NCBI GenBank assembly: GCA_020740775.1
Contig: JAHEWK010000005.1
Coordinates: 558,001 to 622,000 of the forward strand
Origin: Ilyonectria destructans
Lineage: Eukaryota > Ascomycota > Sordariomycetes > Hypocreales > Nectriaceae
Reading direction: 5' to 3'
DNA length: 64,000 nucleotides
Below the pieces are notes generated by a model that did not search any database, was not told where the DNA came from, and was given only the letters and a program-made list of their open reading frames with translations. The translations under genes were made by a program, and so were the position numbers. How positions within the stretch are numbered: position 1 is the first letter of the stretch; each line of letters opens with the position of its first letter. Below are positions 11,808-23,796 of this stretch, piece by piece.

Positions 11808-12580
11808 ATTGCCGTAACTAGCTACTTGGTACTTTTCTAGGATCCATAATAAGCGAGCGGTGCTGCTAAATCCTCAATTGAAGAGGATTCTAAGCCCAAC
11901 GGTGCTGAGGCATAAGTTAGTGGTTGGGCGGTCTCTCTCGTCGTATGTTATCGCGCCTGCTGGTAATGTCAAGTTTCAATACTCTGCTACCTGAAAAGTC
12001 GTATTTCATTGTAACTCACGTTACTACCCTACGGTTCTCTTCAAATAATTTTGCCTCAGTTTACTGTCTCGTGTCTCGTTAACCTCAACACGCCCTGGTA
12101 CCAAACCCCTTCCGCCATGTATCAGGGAGAGAGCGCAGGTGGCTTATATTGAGTAGCTGTTCAGCCAATAGCAGATAATAGTTGGTGTCTTTAGAATCAC
12201 TACCCTGAACTGCTACTCAGCCCGTGTTGAGCAACAGACACACACGCCCTGTCTCCAACGATGAATTCACGGGCAGCTCTACTCTGGATAAAGGCATAGA
12301 AATTCAAGATCATATGGGTATGAATGGTTTCAAATAAGCACCTAACATTGTGATAAGAGCTTTTACAAAATGAAGAGTATGTGTTTATCGGGAAATGATA
12401 TTTTGACATGTTCATCGCCTGAGCAGAATGCCACCATCCGTACCTAATCTATGCGATTGACAGCGCGCTGCATCCTACATAATTCATCTAGATACGTGCC
12501 ATACACCTTAGCACTGTTCACACTATTAAACTCGATTAGCTATCATGAGGTCACTATAACGACCCTTGTGGATGGGCTTA
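11808..12580. other. intergenic region
   Basis: About 770 bases of AT-rich sequence without a gene I can support. Confidence 0.4.
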
Positions 12581-14305
12581 CTAGTTCAATTTGTCTAGCT
12601 TTTCTAATCGCACAACCTCTGATCAGCATGGCATTCGTAGGTTTGGAACAAAACACATACCGTTGATAGAATGTGCTCCATCCGTTGGCCTTCCAACTGG
12701 CAACAAAAGCACGCTCTTCCTGAGGATCTCCTTGAAATCCAAGGCAACGGGGATACTGCACGGTTCATGGGTCAACTTTTAACCTGTCGTGTCCAGCGAT
12801 GAAAGGAGCAGGTACCTTCCGCCTTCACATGTAAAGTCTGGCTTTGTCTTCCAAACAGTCTCGATTGCATTTACCCCGGCTCCGTAGTTCCAGTGATTCA
12901 CATCTTCATAGAACCAATCGCTTTGATGAACGCAAACCAGGTTCAAGCTATTTTTGCTCTCAAGACGCTTGAACTCTCCCCTGATGTGTTCGTGAACCAA
13001 ATTGTCAACGTCCGCCGCTTTCATGTTGGGCACCGTCCGGATACTGAATTTGCCACGTAGCCCGGCTGGAATCGATGTGGTGGCGCCCTCACCGGCTGTA
13101 GTACTCTCGATTCGGTGGATTGAAAGGGCGGGCATCCTCCTATTGTGGCTATTAGTATCGAAGAATCCCATTACAGGAGAACCTGCGCGCAACGTACCGC
13201 GAAATTAAATTGCTTGCAACATCTTGGTGGAGGTTACGACCTCCAAGCCCGCCATCCAAGTCCTCGTTAGAGATCTTCATGTTTTGATATAATTCTCTTT
13301 CCGCATCGGTAACTGGCACCACGTTGTCGTATATCCCAGGAATCAGCAATTTTCCGTTTGAGTCGACGAGCGTCGACATGATCTTCACCATGTCTGTCAT
13401 CGGCTCTGAAATTTGGCCACCAAATATGCCGCTATGTGCATCCTGCTTAGCCCCTGTGATCGCCAGGATGTAAAACAGGACTCCCCTCAACCCACGACTG
13501 ATACTGGGCTGCATGTTCCCGGCCCAGATGCTGTCAGTAATGCAAACCACATCCACGTCGGCGAAGAACTCGGAAGCTTCTTCTTCCAATGCCGCCCGAA
13601 GTCCTGCAGATCCGCTTTCTTCCATGCCTTCAAAACAAAATATGAGGTTTGCCGGTACCTCACCTCCACACTTCTGGAATGCTTCAATCATGTTCAGCCA
13701 GGCGACCAAAGGCCCTTTGTCGTCTGACGTGCCTCTGCCACATAACCTCCCATCTTGTTCTATGGTGAGCTGGAAGGGGTCGTGTTTCCACCCATCTTCA
13801 ATAGCCGCAGGCTGAACGTCATAATGGCAGTAGACCAGAACTGTTGGCTTAGCCAAACCCCGGCCATATCGTCCTAAAACCAACGGAGGGAGTTCAAGGT
13901 CTGTTCCTGGTTCTTTCCCCAGCGATTTGAGCTTTACATCGATCCCGAGCGATTGCATCTCGGCGGCGATCAGCTCACTAGCCTAAGTTGAACGGGTTAT
14001 TTCAGAGACTTGCTAACTCTGAACGTTCCACCAGCGATGAAGAATTACCTTGAAAACATCACTTCTCCTCTCTCCATTGGCAGATATCGACGGTATTTCT
14101 ACCGCACGCCGCAGCCCTTCAGGGTTGTTAAGATGTTAGCCACCTGAACTCAAGCCATTATACTCTGCTGGGAGCGCCACTAACTGTCAATAAATCGATC
14201 CTCGAGGTGATCAACCCTATCACACATATGCTGTTAGACCTATGCCATATTTCAACATTTACTTGAGAGATCTTCTCACGTAGAATAGAACTTTTCGCAG
14301 TCCAT
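12581..14305 (-). CDS. M20 metallopeptidase, DUG1-like Cys-Gly dipeptidase
   Basis: Seven exons (14305-14280, 14216-14185, 14116-14049, 13982-13198, 13139-12816, 12755-12661, 12618-12581) sum to exactly 456 codons. Family role: a dinuclear zinc/manganese dipeptidase that cleaves Cys-Gly in glutathione turnover, acting in the cytosol. Metal and catalytic motifs are complete: [34 protein letters not shown] and, in exon 6, [11 protein letters not shown]. The lid/dimerisation domain includes SIRTVPNM and HWNYGAG. The last intron is only 42 nt. Exon 7 stops after EKLDKLN, about 20 residues before the usual family C-terminus. A mid-gene frame reaching 12779 is an artefact of reading into intron 12756-12815. 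Confidence 0.9.
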
Positions 14306-15976
14306 TGTTGACGTCGTTTTCAATTTTCTCACTTATCCACAGAGTTGCTTCAAGTTGAATGCGAGATAGAGGACGGGGAGTTAATTCGAATGCAGCGGAA
14401 TATATCCGAAATAGGGCCCGGATTGCGGCATGGAAATGTAGGCCAACATCAAATTAGTGCAATCGATTGCAAAATTAACCACGTATCGTTAACAGCGCTC
14501 AAAAAACAGATCCATCATGCCAAAAATGGAAATTCTTTACGACGGTATGGGTTTAGCACCAAGCGCAATCCATCAATGTGTGTTCTTCCGTGATTAATAA
14601 TTTGACCCGTTGAAAATGACTAGGAAACAGTCCGACTAGCATGGAACATGGATCAAGTATTTTATTTATCTTATCCGGTTTTCACTGCTTACGGTATACC
14701 TGTGCGATTGATGATCAGGTACAAGTCCTGCGTAAAAAGTCCTACAGAGTCGTCTACCAAGCAACGTCGCAATCTCCCTTGGTGGTCGGTCAGAGAAGTA
14801 GCTGGCGGTGTGGCTTCTCGAACACGTTGAGGACGAACTTCAATCTCCAACAGTACACGCAAACTCAAACGATACGAGCCAAACTCCTGGTCGACGACAC
14901 GGGACTTTGTATCCTTGAATACGGAGAACTTTTTTTTATCGGTGTTGCGGTGCAGTTTACGGGAGTTCCATATATTAAGGTGAAGTTGACAGCCAACCGC
15001 TACTTCAAATAGCTGGGCAACAATCGAAGGTTTATGCTTAAGAACACGGTATGTGAATGGCAGATTTACCAGTAAACGACTCTGGAGCACTTATCAGAGT
15101 ACATCGTCATATCTTCTGGGCTCAAAAGCCAGCACAAATGGCGCATCGAGCTAATACATGTGCCATTAATGCTAGGGCTCTACGCAAGCAGGTGTACTTG
15201 CATGTTCCGTCGAGTCCCAGAAATTGAAACTACGCTAAAATGATGTCTAATTTACGGCTTGATAAGAGACGGATCCTTGGATCAGATGAGTACCAGGACG
15301 AGGTCTTTGACCTTCGAAGCCAAAGAAGAAGGCGCATTTCCCGAACTCAAGGCCTTTTGCGGTCTATGTGGGTCTCGGTCTTTACGGGAAAGATTACCAA
15401 AAGTGGAAGGAAAGGTATGCTGTCTTGCTATCACGTATAGAGAATTAGTAAGATGATAGCTCTGTAAAAGGAGGCGCAATCTGTAGCTGCCCACGACCTT
15501 GGGACAGGGAAATCGTCTCAAACTACAGTAAGTTGTGTGTCAACAGCAACATTGGTGATACAAGAGACAAGTATGTTTTAGCGTGCAAAGATCTCGAACT
15601 GAACTAGTTATGAGGGTTAAGCGGCGTCCGAATTGAATGCCGAGTTGGGTAGTTGCCCAAATAGGAAATATTTTACGAGGATCTTACCTTCGTGTTTGAC
15701 TAACCCCCAGCACTGAGCACCGAGGCTCATCCACATCTGTAGACTTGTACTTGACTAATATTGATCATGAAAAAAAGACCCATGTCATAAAAACAGATGA
15801 GTGTTGCTGCTACGTAATCTCATCTAACCTCCACATGAATTAAAGCGACTTTATTACCAACCTCATCAGTGCGGCTCGGCTTATCCAAGAGACCAAACAC
15901 TGCGGCATCTGACAACGCACCCCAAATAGGACATTGCATAATATCGGCTTTACTTAGCAATCTTGGCAATTTCCAT
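14306..15976. other. long intergenic region
   Basis: 1.67 kb between the dipeptidase and the dehydrogenase, both transcribed away from it. Frames of 120-133 codons occur on both strands near 14641-15090 and 60-80 codons near 15240-15521, but they overlap each other and none has recognisable motifs. No repeat seen. Confidence 0.4.
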
Positions 15977-17170
15977 ATGACTTCATTGCCCAAGATATTG
16001 GTAATCGGGTCACCAATCGGTCTAATTCCCGAAGACCTATGGACCTCCTTCTCGTCACGATACGACGTATTACTTTACGACTTTACAACCACTCGCAGCT
16101 TTCACGAAGGCCTACAAAATGGACCATGCAGCAATATCGTTGCCATCGTTAGGCTCGGGTTGAACATTCCAGCAGGAGCCGCAAAAGTGGGACAAGGATG
16201 GACAAAGGCAGCGCTCCCATTCCTTCCATCGAGCCTCAAAGCCATTGTGAACTTTGGCCATGGCTACGACGAGGAGGATATTCTCGGACTCGATGCACGC
16301 GGTATACCCTTTTTTAACACAACGGGAGGAACCCAAGCGACGGCCACTATCGGGATATATCTCATTATTGCTGCATTCCGGCAAGTTAGTCGGTACGAAA
16401 GAATGCTGCGCAACGGAGATTTCCTTCCAGCACTGAGAGATTCGGCCAAACACGCAGTAGATCCGCATGGCAAGAGCGTCGCGATCATTGGCATGGGCTC
16501 AATAGGACAGGCAGTCGCCCGACTGGCCGCCGCCCTCGGTATGAGAGTACATTGTGTCAAACGGCCTAGCTTGCAGCATCTCATAGATGTGAGTAAGGAT
16601 GAGCATCAAGGCGGAGGCAGCCTTCCAAATTTGACCTTGCATGACGATATCAACTCCTTGGTCGCAACGGTTGACTGTGTTGTCCTGACCTGTTCATACA
16701 CGCCCTCGACACATCACCTTGTTGATAAGGAACTGCTCGAAAGAATGAAACCTGGCGTTCGCATTGTTAATATTGCCCGGGGTAAGTGCATCGACGAGGA
16801 AGCCCTGTGTCACGCAATCGAGAACGGGAACGTCGGCGGCGTGGGGTTTGATGTCCACTACAACGAGTATGTATCCCTGTTCAGTCTAGCACAAAATTCG
16901 CGGCCCGGGGTGTGCAATATTACGGATGCCATATACGAGCTCAACCCGACTAGGTTAGCTAACATAATTTTAAAGACCTCAAGTCAACCCAAAGCTACTC
17001 TCATACGACTGCGTCACTCTTCTGCCTCACATTGGTGGACTCACTAACGAAACCATGAGCGTAAGTGGCTCATCATCTATCCCACACCACAATCCATATT
17101 CTCTAACAAATTGTCATAGAACCACGCAATTATGAGTCTAGAGAGAATTGACAGTTTCTTCCAAAAATGA
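15977..17170 (+). CDS. D-isomer-specific 2-hydroxyacid dehydrogenase
   Basis: Three exons (15977-16866, 16976-17060, 17120-17170) give 341 aa, the normal family size. It reduces 2-oxo acids such as glyoxylate or hydroxypyruvate, or oxidises D-2-hydroxy acids, with NAD(P)H. Visible features: Rossmann motif GMGSIGQAVA, substrate/catalytic Arg in VNIARG, and catalytic His in LLPHIGG. An upstream in-frame ATG at 15869 is rejected because the added residues look non-coding and the family begins near MTSLPKILVIG. Intron 1 (109 nt) has a GCTAAC branch site; reading through it destroys the conserved C-terminal block, which confirms it is removed. Confidence 0.92.
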
Positions 17171-18117
17171 GCTATGTGTTTGGGTGGTCTTGCCTTCTCT
17201 CAAGATGGTAGTGTAGGCTGAATAAAAAGCTTTTCTGGAGTTTTCAAAGTCTCAAGCTTAGCGAGTGCAACGGAATAAATGAAGAGTTTCTCAATCCTCA
17301 ACTCCTTCTAAATTGTGTTGGCGGCAGGTACTCGCTAGATATGCTCATTAGCTCTACGACGCATTGGAATTACATGTGCATTCTTCCATAACCCTTCTCG
17401 GGTAGCTCCTATTTACCTCTTTGTTGTCTTGAAATCAGCTTTAATAACCGAATTACCACTGTCGGTGCATCTGGATAGATCTTGAAAGAAATGTGAAGCG
17501 CGCCAAGGTCTTACCTGCTTGCAAATGCCCAAGGCTAAGCAAGGCAGACTACTCGGCTAACAAATCCCATTTAGATCGAGCACTCGACGTTTTAGATCCA
17601 CATGGCCTAGGACGACGCTAGGGTTTTTTTTGTAGATTGCATCCATTGTATCTCTTATCGTGTCATGAAGTGGAGACTTTGTGCATTGAGGGATGGTGAG
17701 ACAAGCAGTCCCACGAGTCAGGCCAGGAAAGCGGAGAAGAGGGACACAGTTTGTGGCAATGATTTGGACGAGTCTTGGCGGCGAAGCTCGAAAGTGGAAC
17801 GGGGCGGCGACGATGTTTTAGCGTTGGTCGTATGCCGTTACTGTATCTGGCAATCCCCAGGTGGCTCGTTCAAGATTACCCAATTTGGGTAGATTGATAC
17901 GGCCACACTCCACTCAGGTCCACCGAGAAACAATTACCCAAACCAGAACTGTTGTTGGTATCACCTCATGTATTAGTAGTTACCTTTATGCCGCAGATTA
18001 TCCTTTCACAAGAGGTTGACTATTGCCTGAGAATTTCAAGTGCAATAACTCGGGGGTACTAGTGTCCTACAAAGCTACCAGAGAGACCTAACTCGCAGAT
18101 ACGCTTTCAAGCCCACC
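17171..18117. other. intergenic region, promoter of the aminotransferase
   Basis: About 950 bases. A 75-codon frame at 17665-17892 has no recognisable content. It presumably contains the promoter of the following gene. Confidence 0.4.
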
Positions 18118-19490
18118 ATGAGTCCCAGCGCTACCTCACCCCAAGAGGCTTCCTCCACTGTCAAGCGGGCGGAAAATGGAGAAATCAACGTGGAGAAAAT
18201 GACGTACACGCTCGTTCCAGAGGCTGAGCAGCAACCTGTCCCAGGGTTGCAGCACCCCGGCAGGATGACCCAGAAACTCACAACAGCGCATATGGTGTTG
18301 TGTAAGTGGGATCAAGAGGAGGGATGGGCAACACCGGAAATGATGCCATACGGGAAAATATCTCTGGAGCCGACTGCTAGCGTCTTGCATTACGCAACAG
18401 AGTCTTTTGTAAGTCCAGGTATTACCATCCAGCTGGCACCGGCATGACCTTCTGCATCTATGTGTAGTATGTTGCTGACTAGACCTTGTACGTTCGTGTA
18501 GGAGGGCATGAAGGTCTACCGCGGCTACGACAACAAGATCAGGCTTTTTCGACCCCATTTGAACTGCGAGCGTCTCATCAAATCTAATGCCCGAGTTTGT
18601 CTGCCTTCGTTTAACCCAGAGCGCTTACTGGAAATCCTCAGCGCGTACCTCTCTATCGAGTGTCGCCGTTGGCTGCCCGAGCCAGGTTCCAATCTGTACG
18701 TTCGGCCCGCCATGATTGGTAGCGGATCTGCGCTGGGCATCCAGAAACCGCCCGAAGCGTTGTTCTTCCTGTTTGCCGCGCTGTTCCCGCAATCATCCCG
18801 ATCGTCACCAGGTATCAAGCTCGTCGCAAGCGACTCTGAGTACATTCGAGCGTGGCCCGGTGGTTTTGGCTCTGCCAAAGTTGGTGCCAGCTACGGCCCA
18901 GCTATGGTGGCACATGCCAAAGCCAAAGAGCAGGGTTGCAGCCAAACGTTGTGGCTATTTGGAGACGAGAAGCTGGTGACGGAGGCTGGAGCAAGCAACT
19001 TTTTCGTTGTCTGGCGGCTTGATGACGGCGCGATTGAGCTGGTTACTAGCTCGCTGGACACTGGCGTCATCTTGGAAGGCATCACAAGACGTAGCGTGTT
19101 GGAAATAGCTCGGGAGAGGCTGGTAGAGGGCACAGCTCCGACCAGCCTAACTCCGCTCAAAGTTACCGAGCGCCCATTTACCATGGATGAGATTCTCAAA
19201 GCGCATCATGAGGGAAGACTTATCGAGTCTTTCGTTTCCGGTACCGCGGTAAGCATTCCCTTTACACTGCGTCAACTTATGGACTAACCCATGCGCACAA
19301 CAAGATGTTCATTAGCCCTGTTTCTATGATTCGGTACGGCAATGAGGACATACACTTCCCTATGACGGTCACGGATGACAACCAGAAGACTCCTCTGTCT
19401 AAATACTCGTCAACGATCAAGTCTTGGTTGGAGGATATCATCTACGGTCGAACAGAGCACGAGTGGGGGTACGTGTTACCCGGCCAGTAG
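18118..19490 (+). CDS. branched-chain amino acid aminotransferase-like (PLP class IV)
   Basis: Three exons (18118-18408, 18502-19248, 19305-19490), all phase 0, give 407 aa. Family role: reversible transamination between Leu/Ile/Val and their 2-oxo acids using pyridoxal phosphate. The EGMKVYRG block, the Schiff-base Lys in SAKVGASYGP and the GITRRSVLEIA helix are all present. The usual TEVGTMN substrate/cofactor loop reads TEAGASN, a change that may alter specificity. No clear mitochondrial presequence. It sits at the head of the 18-39 kb metabolic block, so a specialised paralog rather than the housekeeping enzyme is likely (inference). Confidence 0.88.
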
Positions 19491-19976
19491 ATGCAAGAAT
19501 GAATGAATGTCATGGTCAGAAGAATACCGGAAGGCTCTGCGCTGAGAAACAGAGCTATTGGAACTGGTGAATTGGTAGTGTGAAAGGAAGCGTTCCCGAC
19601 TGAGATGTTAACAGCGATCTGGATCCTTGGGGATGTTTCTATTGCCTCAAGGGAAGCTTCCCTGAGAAATCACGTAGTGGTTTACAGCGCGTTGCATTGC
19701 GCGGTGTCATTGATATAATCTGTATCTTATCGGAGACTGCAACGGTGGGAGCTGTTTCGTCACCACTGGCCCAATTTGTCCTAGTGTACTATCACGTAGT
19801 CAAGCTGTTATCAGTCGGCTGTCGGGTGGTTTAGCATGTCCGATTACCGCCTGCTACAAAAGCAAGCTGGCTCCATAAATTAAGCCCGTCCCCTGGACTG
19901 TCCTGTTACGATTTACTGTAATATCCGCCCTCATCGGAATTGGCCTCACCCGTCATCATTCATCAACGTATGCCAA
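19491..19976. promoter_or_regulatory. promoter region of the Zn2Cys6 regulator
   Basis: 486 bases. It contains GGGGA at 19629-19633 and TCCCC at 19889-19893. Otherwise nothing identified. Confidence 0.35.
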
Positions 19977-22085
19977 ATGGTTAATCCACCAACCCGCAAG
20001 CGCCATGTTGTCTCCCGGGATCGTAATGCATGTGTCACCTGCCGTGCACGAAGGTTGAAATGCGACGAGGGCAAGCCAAGCTGTCAAAACGTGAGAACAT
20101 GATGCCACTTTCTTCCTTTTCGTTTCCTCCGCGTCCAGCTCTTGCTCACATTCACATCCCTACGACAGTGTACTCGATTCAAAATCCAGTGTGGCGGATA
20201 CAAAAATCGTATCGTTTTCAAGGACCAGACGGACCGCCTCCGCAAGAAACATGGATCGGGTTCGCGTCCTCGAAATGCCAAGAAGCAATCCCCACCTGCG
20301 CCAAATGGTGTGACTGCACCCGTGGATATGACGCAGGTCCATCATTTGACTCATTGGCAGAGTGTCTATGTAGCGGCAGAGTCATTGACGGAGATGTCTG
20401 CCGGGCTAGAGCATAACGGGCACGGAACGAAAGAGGGCGTACATGAGTCTCAATCTGGTGCCGGCGAAGAAAGTTATGCCATGGACTTGTCTCTCAATTT
20501 CTTCGACATCGGCCGCGACGGTGAATCGCCAGAGCAGGGCAACTACGATAACCTTCAGTCTCCGGATGACTCTGTCCCGAGTGACGCTGATGACACGGGA
20601 GCCTTGGATGCCACATTTTCACCACTTGAGACCTCACATAACGGAGAAACGACGATCCATCGTGCACAACCGTCTCTTATCTCACATTCAAGCCAATCAC
20701 CACCACAGCCTACCACCCAGTCTGAAGTGATCCAGGTGGCCCCGTCAGGGATTATGGAGAGCGCCAAGTTCCCCGAGGATCTTATTTACTACCATCATAT
20801 ACGGGATAGCCCGCCTTACGGATTGCTATCTGTTCTATCGCTTGACGATATGTTCCAAGTGAAATACCTAGACGCGTCCTTTTTCCATGCCGCGCTAGCC
20901 CTTTCGGCATTGGACATATCCCACATCGAGAGAAACAATGTGCTGGCCAAGAAGGCTCGACTGCATGCCCTGGATCACTACGTGACTGCCTTAGGCACGG
21001 TCAGTCGAACGAGTAATCTCTTGGAGCTCGGATTCCGCCCTGATAGGTCATATGCGGCCATCTCATGGCTGGCCACGACTTTGTTCTTAGCACACTTTGA
21101 GTTGCAGCGAGGCGAGATGAGGCTTTGGTACATACACAGCTGCGCTGCTGTGAATCGACTGTCCCGAGACCTTCGTCTTGTGAGAGGGTCGGTCATGGGC
21201 GAACCAATACTGCGATCGTTTTCCCGGATTGCTGCCTTGCTCAATATTTACGATCGCACGTATTCGGTCCAGCCGAGGACCTATCCCGACATCCCAAACT
21301 CACTACAAGACTCATTACTACTGTCGTCTTGTCCTACAGATCGACTACTCTTCATCCTGCCTCGCGTGATCGAGCTAGAGGAAGACTGGCGCAGTAATCC
21401 TCAGGAAGAAGACCGGTTTCGAGAACAAGCAGACAAATTAATCTCGGAGCTGGAGAAATGGCGATGTAGCTTGGACGAAGCGGACGTGCCTTTTTTTGAT
21501 GATATACAGTCTCCCGAGGGGGGAAATGCGTTTTCAATCAGCCCACTGACCCTGTCGGATTCCCGCCAGCCCATCCGAGCCGCTACCAACTTCATGCACT
21601 ATCTCATTTCCTTGTTAAGACTGGGCACGCACTATCTACCAGGTTCTGGGCGGCAGCAACCGAGCAATTCAGAGCATTTGGTTCTCTTGGTGTGTCGTTT
21701 GGCCGCCGGTGTTACTCCACAGCAATGCGCAGCTATAAACGCCTATGGGCATGGCATGGTACCTGCATTGATGAACGCATACTACATTACGCATGACGGG
21801 TTGGTCAAGGCTTGGATAGTTGACTGGTTGAATCAGTTTCCGCGAGAGAGGGAAGGCATCTGGAATGTTCGACATGCCACACGGTTATTAGCTTATATCG
21901 ACGAAGAATACAGTCGGCGGGGAGCGGGCCAGAACTGGGGCGTGATCAAGGTCCGCATGATAGACCTGGAAGATGAGAATACGCCTGAACCTGTAGATGT
22001 TGAGAAAACCGAAGACAGGTTCACGGTTGAGATCTATTCGAGGTCGAAACGGGGATGGAGCATAGATTTTGTTGATGTCCCTTGA
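19977..22085 (+). CDS. Zn(II)2Cys6 transcription factor with Fungal_trans_2-like domain
   Basis: Two exons (19977-20090 and 20169-22085), 676 aa. The binuclear zinc cluster spans the intron: ACVTCRARRLKCDEGKPSC in exon 1 and CTRFKIQC at the start of exon 2, with six Cys in the C-x2-C-x6-C...C-x2-C-x6-C arrangement (the fourth to sixth being SCQNC and QC). An acidic/Ser-rich linker follows (about residues 80-230), then a long helical domain of the type in fungal-specific regulators (around DMFQVKYLDASFFHAALALS). It lies inside the metabolic block between the aminotransferase and the convergent dehydrogenase, so it is a candidate pathway-specific regulator. Confidence 0.92.
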
Positions 22086-22250
22086 CAATATCGGGGCATA
22101 TTAAATGGCAATTATTCCCCACGATATTCGCAGTGGCTCAGATAATGCACTTAAATAAGACCACCTTCTAGTCCAGGTTCGAGAGGCAGGATATGTCCGA
22201 GATATTTTTGTCTTATCAGTGTGGCGCCAAATAGTCTCCTCCTCTCCGGC

Positions 22251-23351
22251 CTAGGGAAGCTCGGAACCATTGTCCTCTGAGAACAGTCGATATATGCTTC
22301 TAAAATCCTTCCCTTGGCACCTTTCACTTCCAACAGCTTTTTTGAATAAGGTCTGAACCACAGGACCCAGAACACTGCCTGCGTTCAACTGTTCACCCAG
22401 CTCCAAGGACATCTCGAGGACACCTCGGCATAACTCGGTCGTAAATCCTCCCTCAAAATCATTGGCGGAAGATGCAACGGGTGATATCCCCTTGATGGGG
22501 TTTTGTTCTCGGCTGTTGCGCGACATGCCCGTCGAGACGTTGATGACGCCGGCCAAAACAGCAGGGTTGAGCCCGTATAATCGTCCCATGTTCATCCCTT
22601 CGCAGACGCCAATCATGTTGACAGCCGACAGATAGTTGTTGATCAGTTTAGTGGCCAGACCTGCACCGGCTCCGCCACAATGGAAGATGCTCTCGGACTT
22701 GCCCATATGCACAATGGTTGACTTGACTTGCTCAAACACCTCTGGACTGCTGCCAACCATAAAGGTCAGTGTTCCAGCATTGGCACCCCCCACACCTCCT
22801 GAGACTGGGGCATCGGCGAAGACTCCAAGCCCAGATTCCTTTACAGCATCTCCAATTTCTTGCGATGTCTTGACGTCGATAGTTGAACAATCAATGAAGA
22901 TCTTACCACCCGCTTTCGGTGAAGATTGCAGAGAGAGAAGTCCACGATTACGGTTCGTAAATACTTCCCGAACGTGCTCTCCCCTGGGAAGCATTGTTAT
23001 GATTATGTCCTAAAACGCGGCATGAGTCATATTCTTACAAGAGTAGGGCAAAAATCTTACACAATTATCGGAGATTTCCCGTGGGCTCGTCACGACTTGT
23101 ATGTCGCCGGGTGTTTCAGCCACCCATTGATCCCGGCGTTCAGCGACGATCTCGCAAACATATAACGTCGAACTTTCCGGTATCTTGGCCCTTAAATTCT
23201 TGGCCATCCCACATCCCATCACACCAAGCCCGATAAAGCCATAGGACTTGGCGGGTGAGCTTTTCTGATCGACCATGATGGACTTGTGCGAATAGGTTCG
23301 GGAAGAAAAAGTTTGGGCTACAAGAGTGCAAATGAAACCGGCGGACCACAA
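22251..23351 (-). CDS. 3-hydroxyisobutyrate dehydrogenase-like enzyme
   Basis: Two exons (23351-23061 and 23009-22251) with a 51-nt intron, 349 aa. Family role: NAD-dependent oxidation of 3-hydroxyisobutyrate in valine breakdown, or of a related beta-hydroxy acid. Motifs: Rossmann GLGVMGCGMAKNL, substrate-binding DAPVSGGVGGANAGT, and catalytic-Lys helix GAGLATKLINNYL. The start at 23351 adds 25 residues rich in Ser/Thr and basic residues without acids, like a mitochondrial presequence; the alternative start at 23276 (MVDQKS) would give a cytosolic form. Its presence near an aminotransferase-like gene fits a shared branched-chain or beta-hydroxy-acid route (inference). Confidence 0.9.
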
Positions 23352-23796
23352 TGGAGAATTCGTGGATGATGTACAAAAAGCAGTCTATGCGTTCCATGCG
23401 TCAAACAATTAATTCAAGTAGATTTAACGTTGGCGTCTTCCTGTACTGTAACGAACTGTGATGAGTTGGGGAAACAAGTAGCGGGGTCGTGGGCATCAGA
23501 GGGGGAAATTATTGGGCTGAAGATTGTTGGGGTAATAATAGAGTGTTATTAGGTACTATCAATGCCAGAGACTTGAACTTCAGGGGCAAATAAAAAATCA
23601 CTCAATAATTGTATCGTTTACTTCGGGATGATGACAAGTACCTCGTCGAAAAGAATAGAGTCGCAACGAGATAGCTTTCATTGTCTCTCTCCTCTATGAG
23701 CGCTGTGGCATTAATATGCAAGAAGCGTTAATTGGACGTTATATGATCTACCTCAGAGGCAGGTAAGTGTCACAGAATATCTACACGCTTCTACAG
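23352..23796. other. intergenic region 5' of the dehydrogenase
   Basis: 445 bases with GGGGA at 23468-23472 and 23502-23506. No gene. It is the upstream region of the minus-strand dehydrogenase and the 3' flank of the next minus-strand gene. Confidence 0.4.

Noticed and set aside
14641..15521. Overlapping frames of 60-133 codons on both strands
   Set aside because: They overlap each other in opposite directions and show no family motifs; treated as chance.
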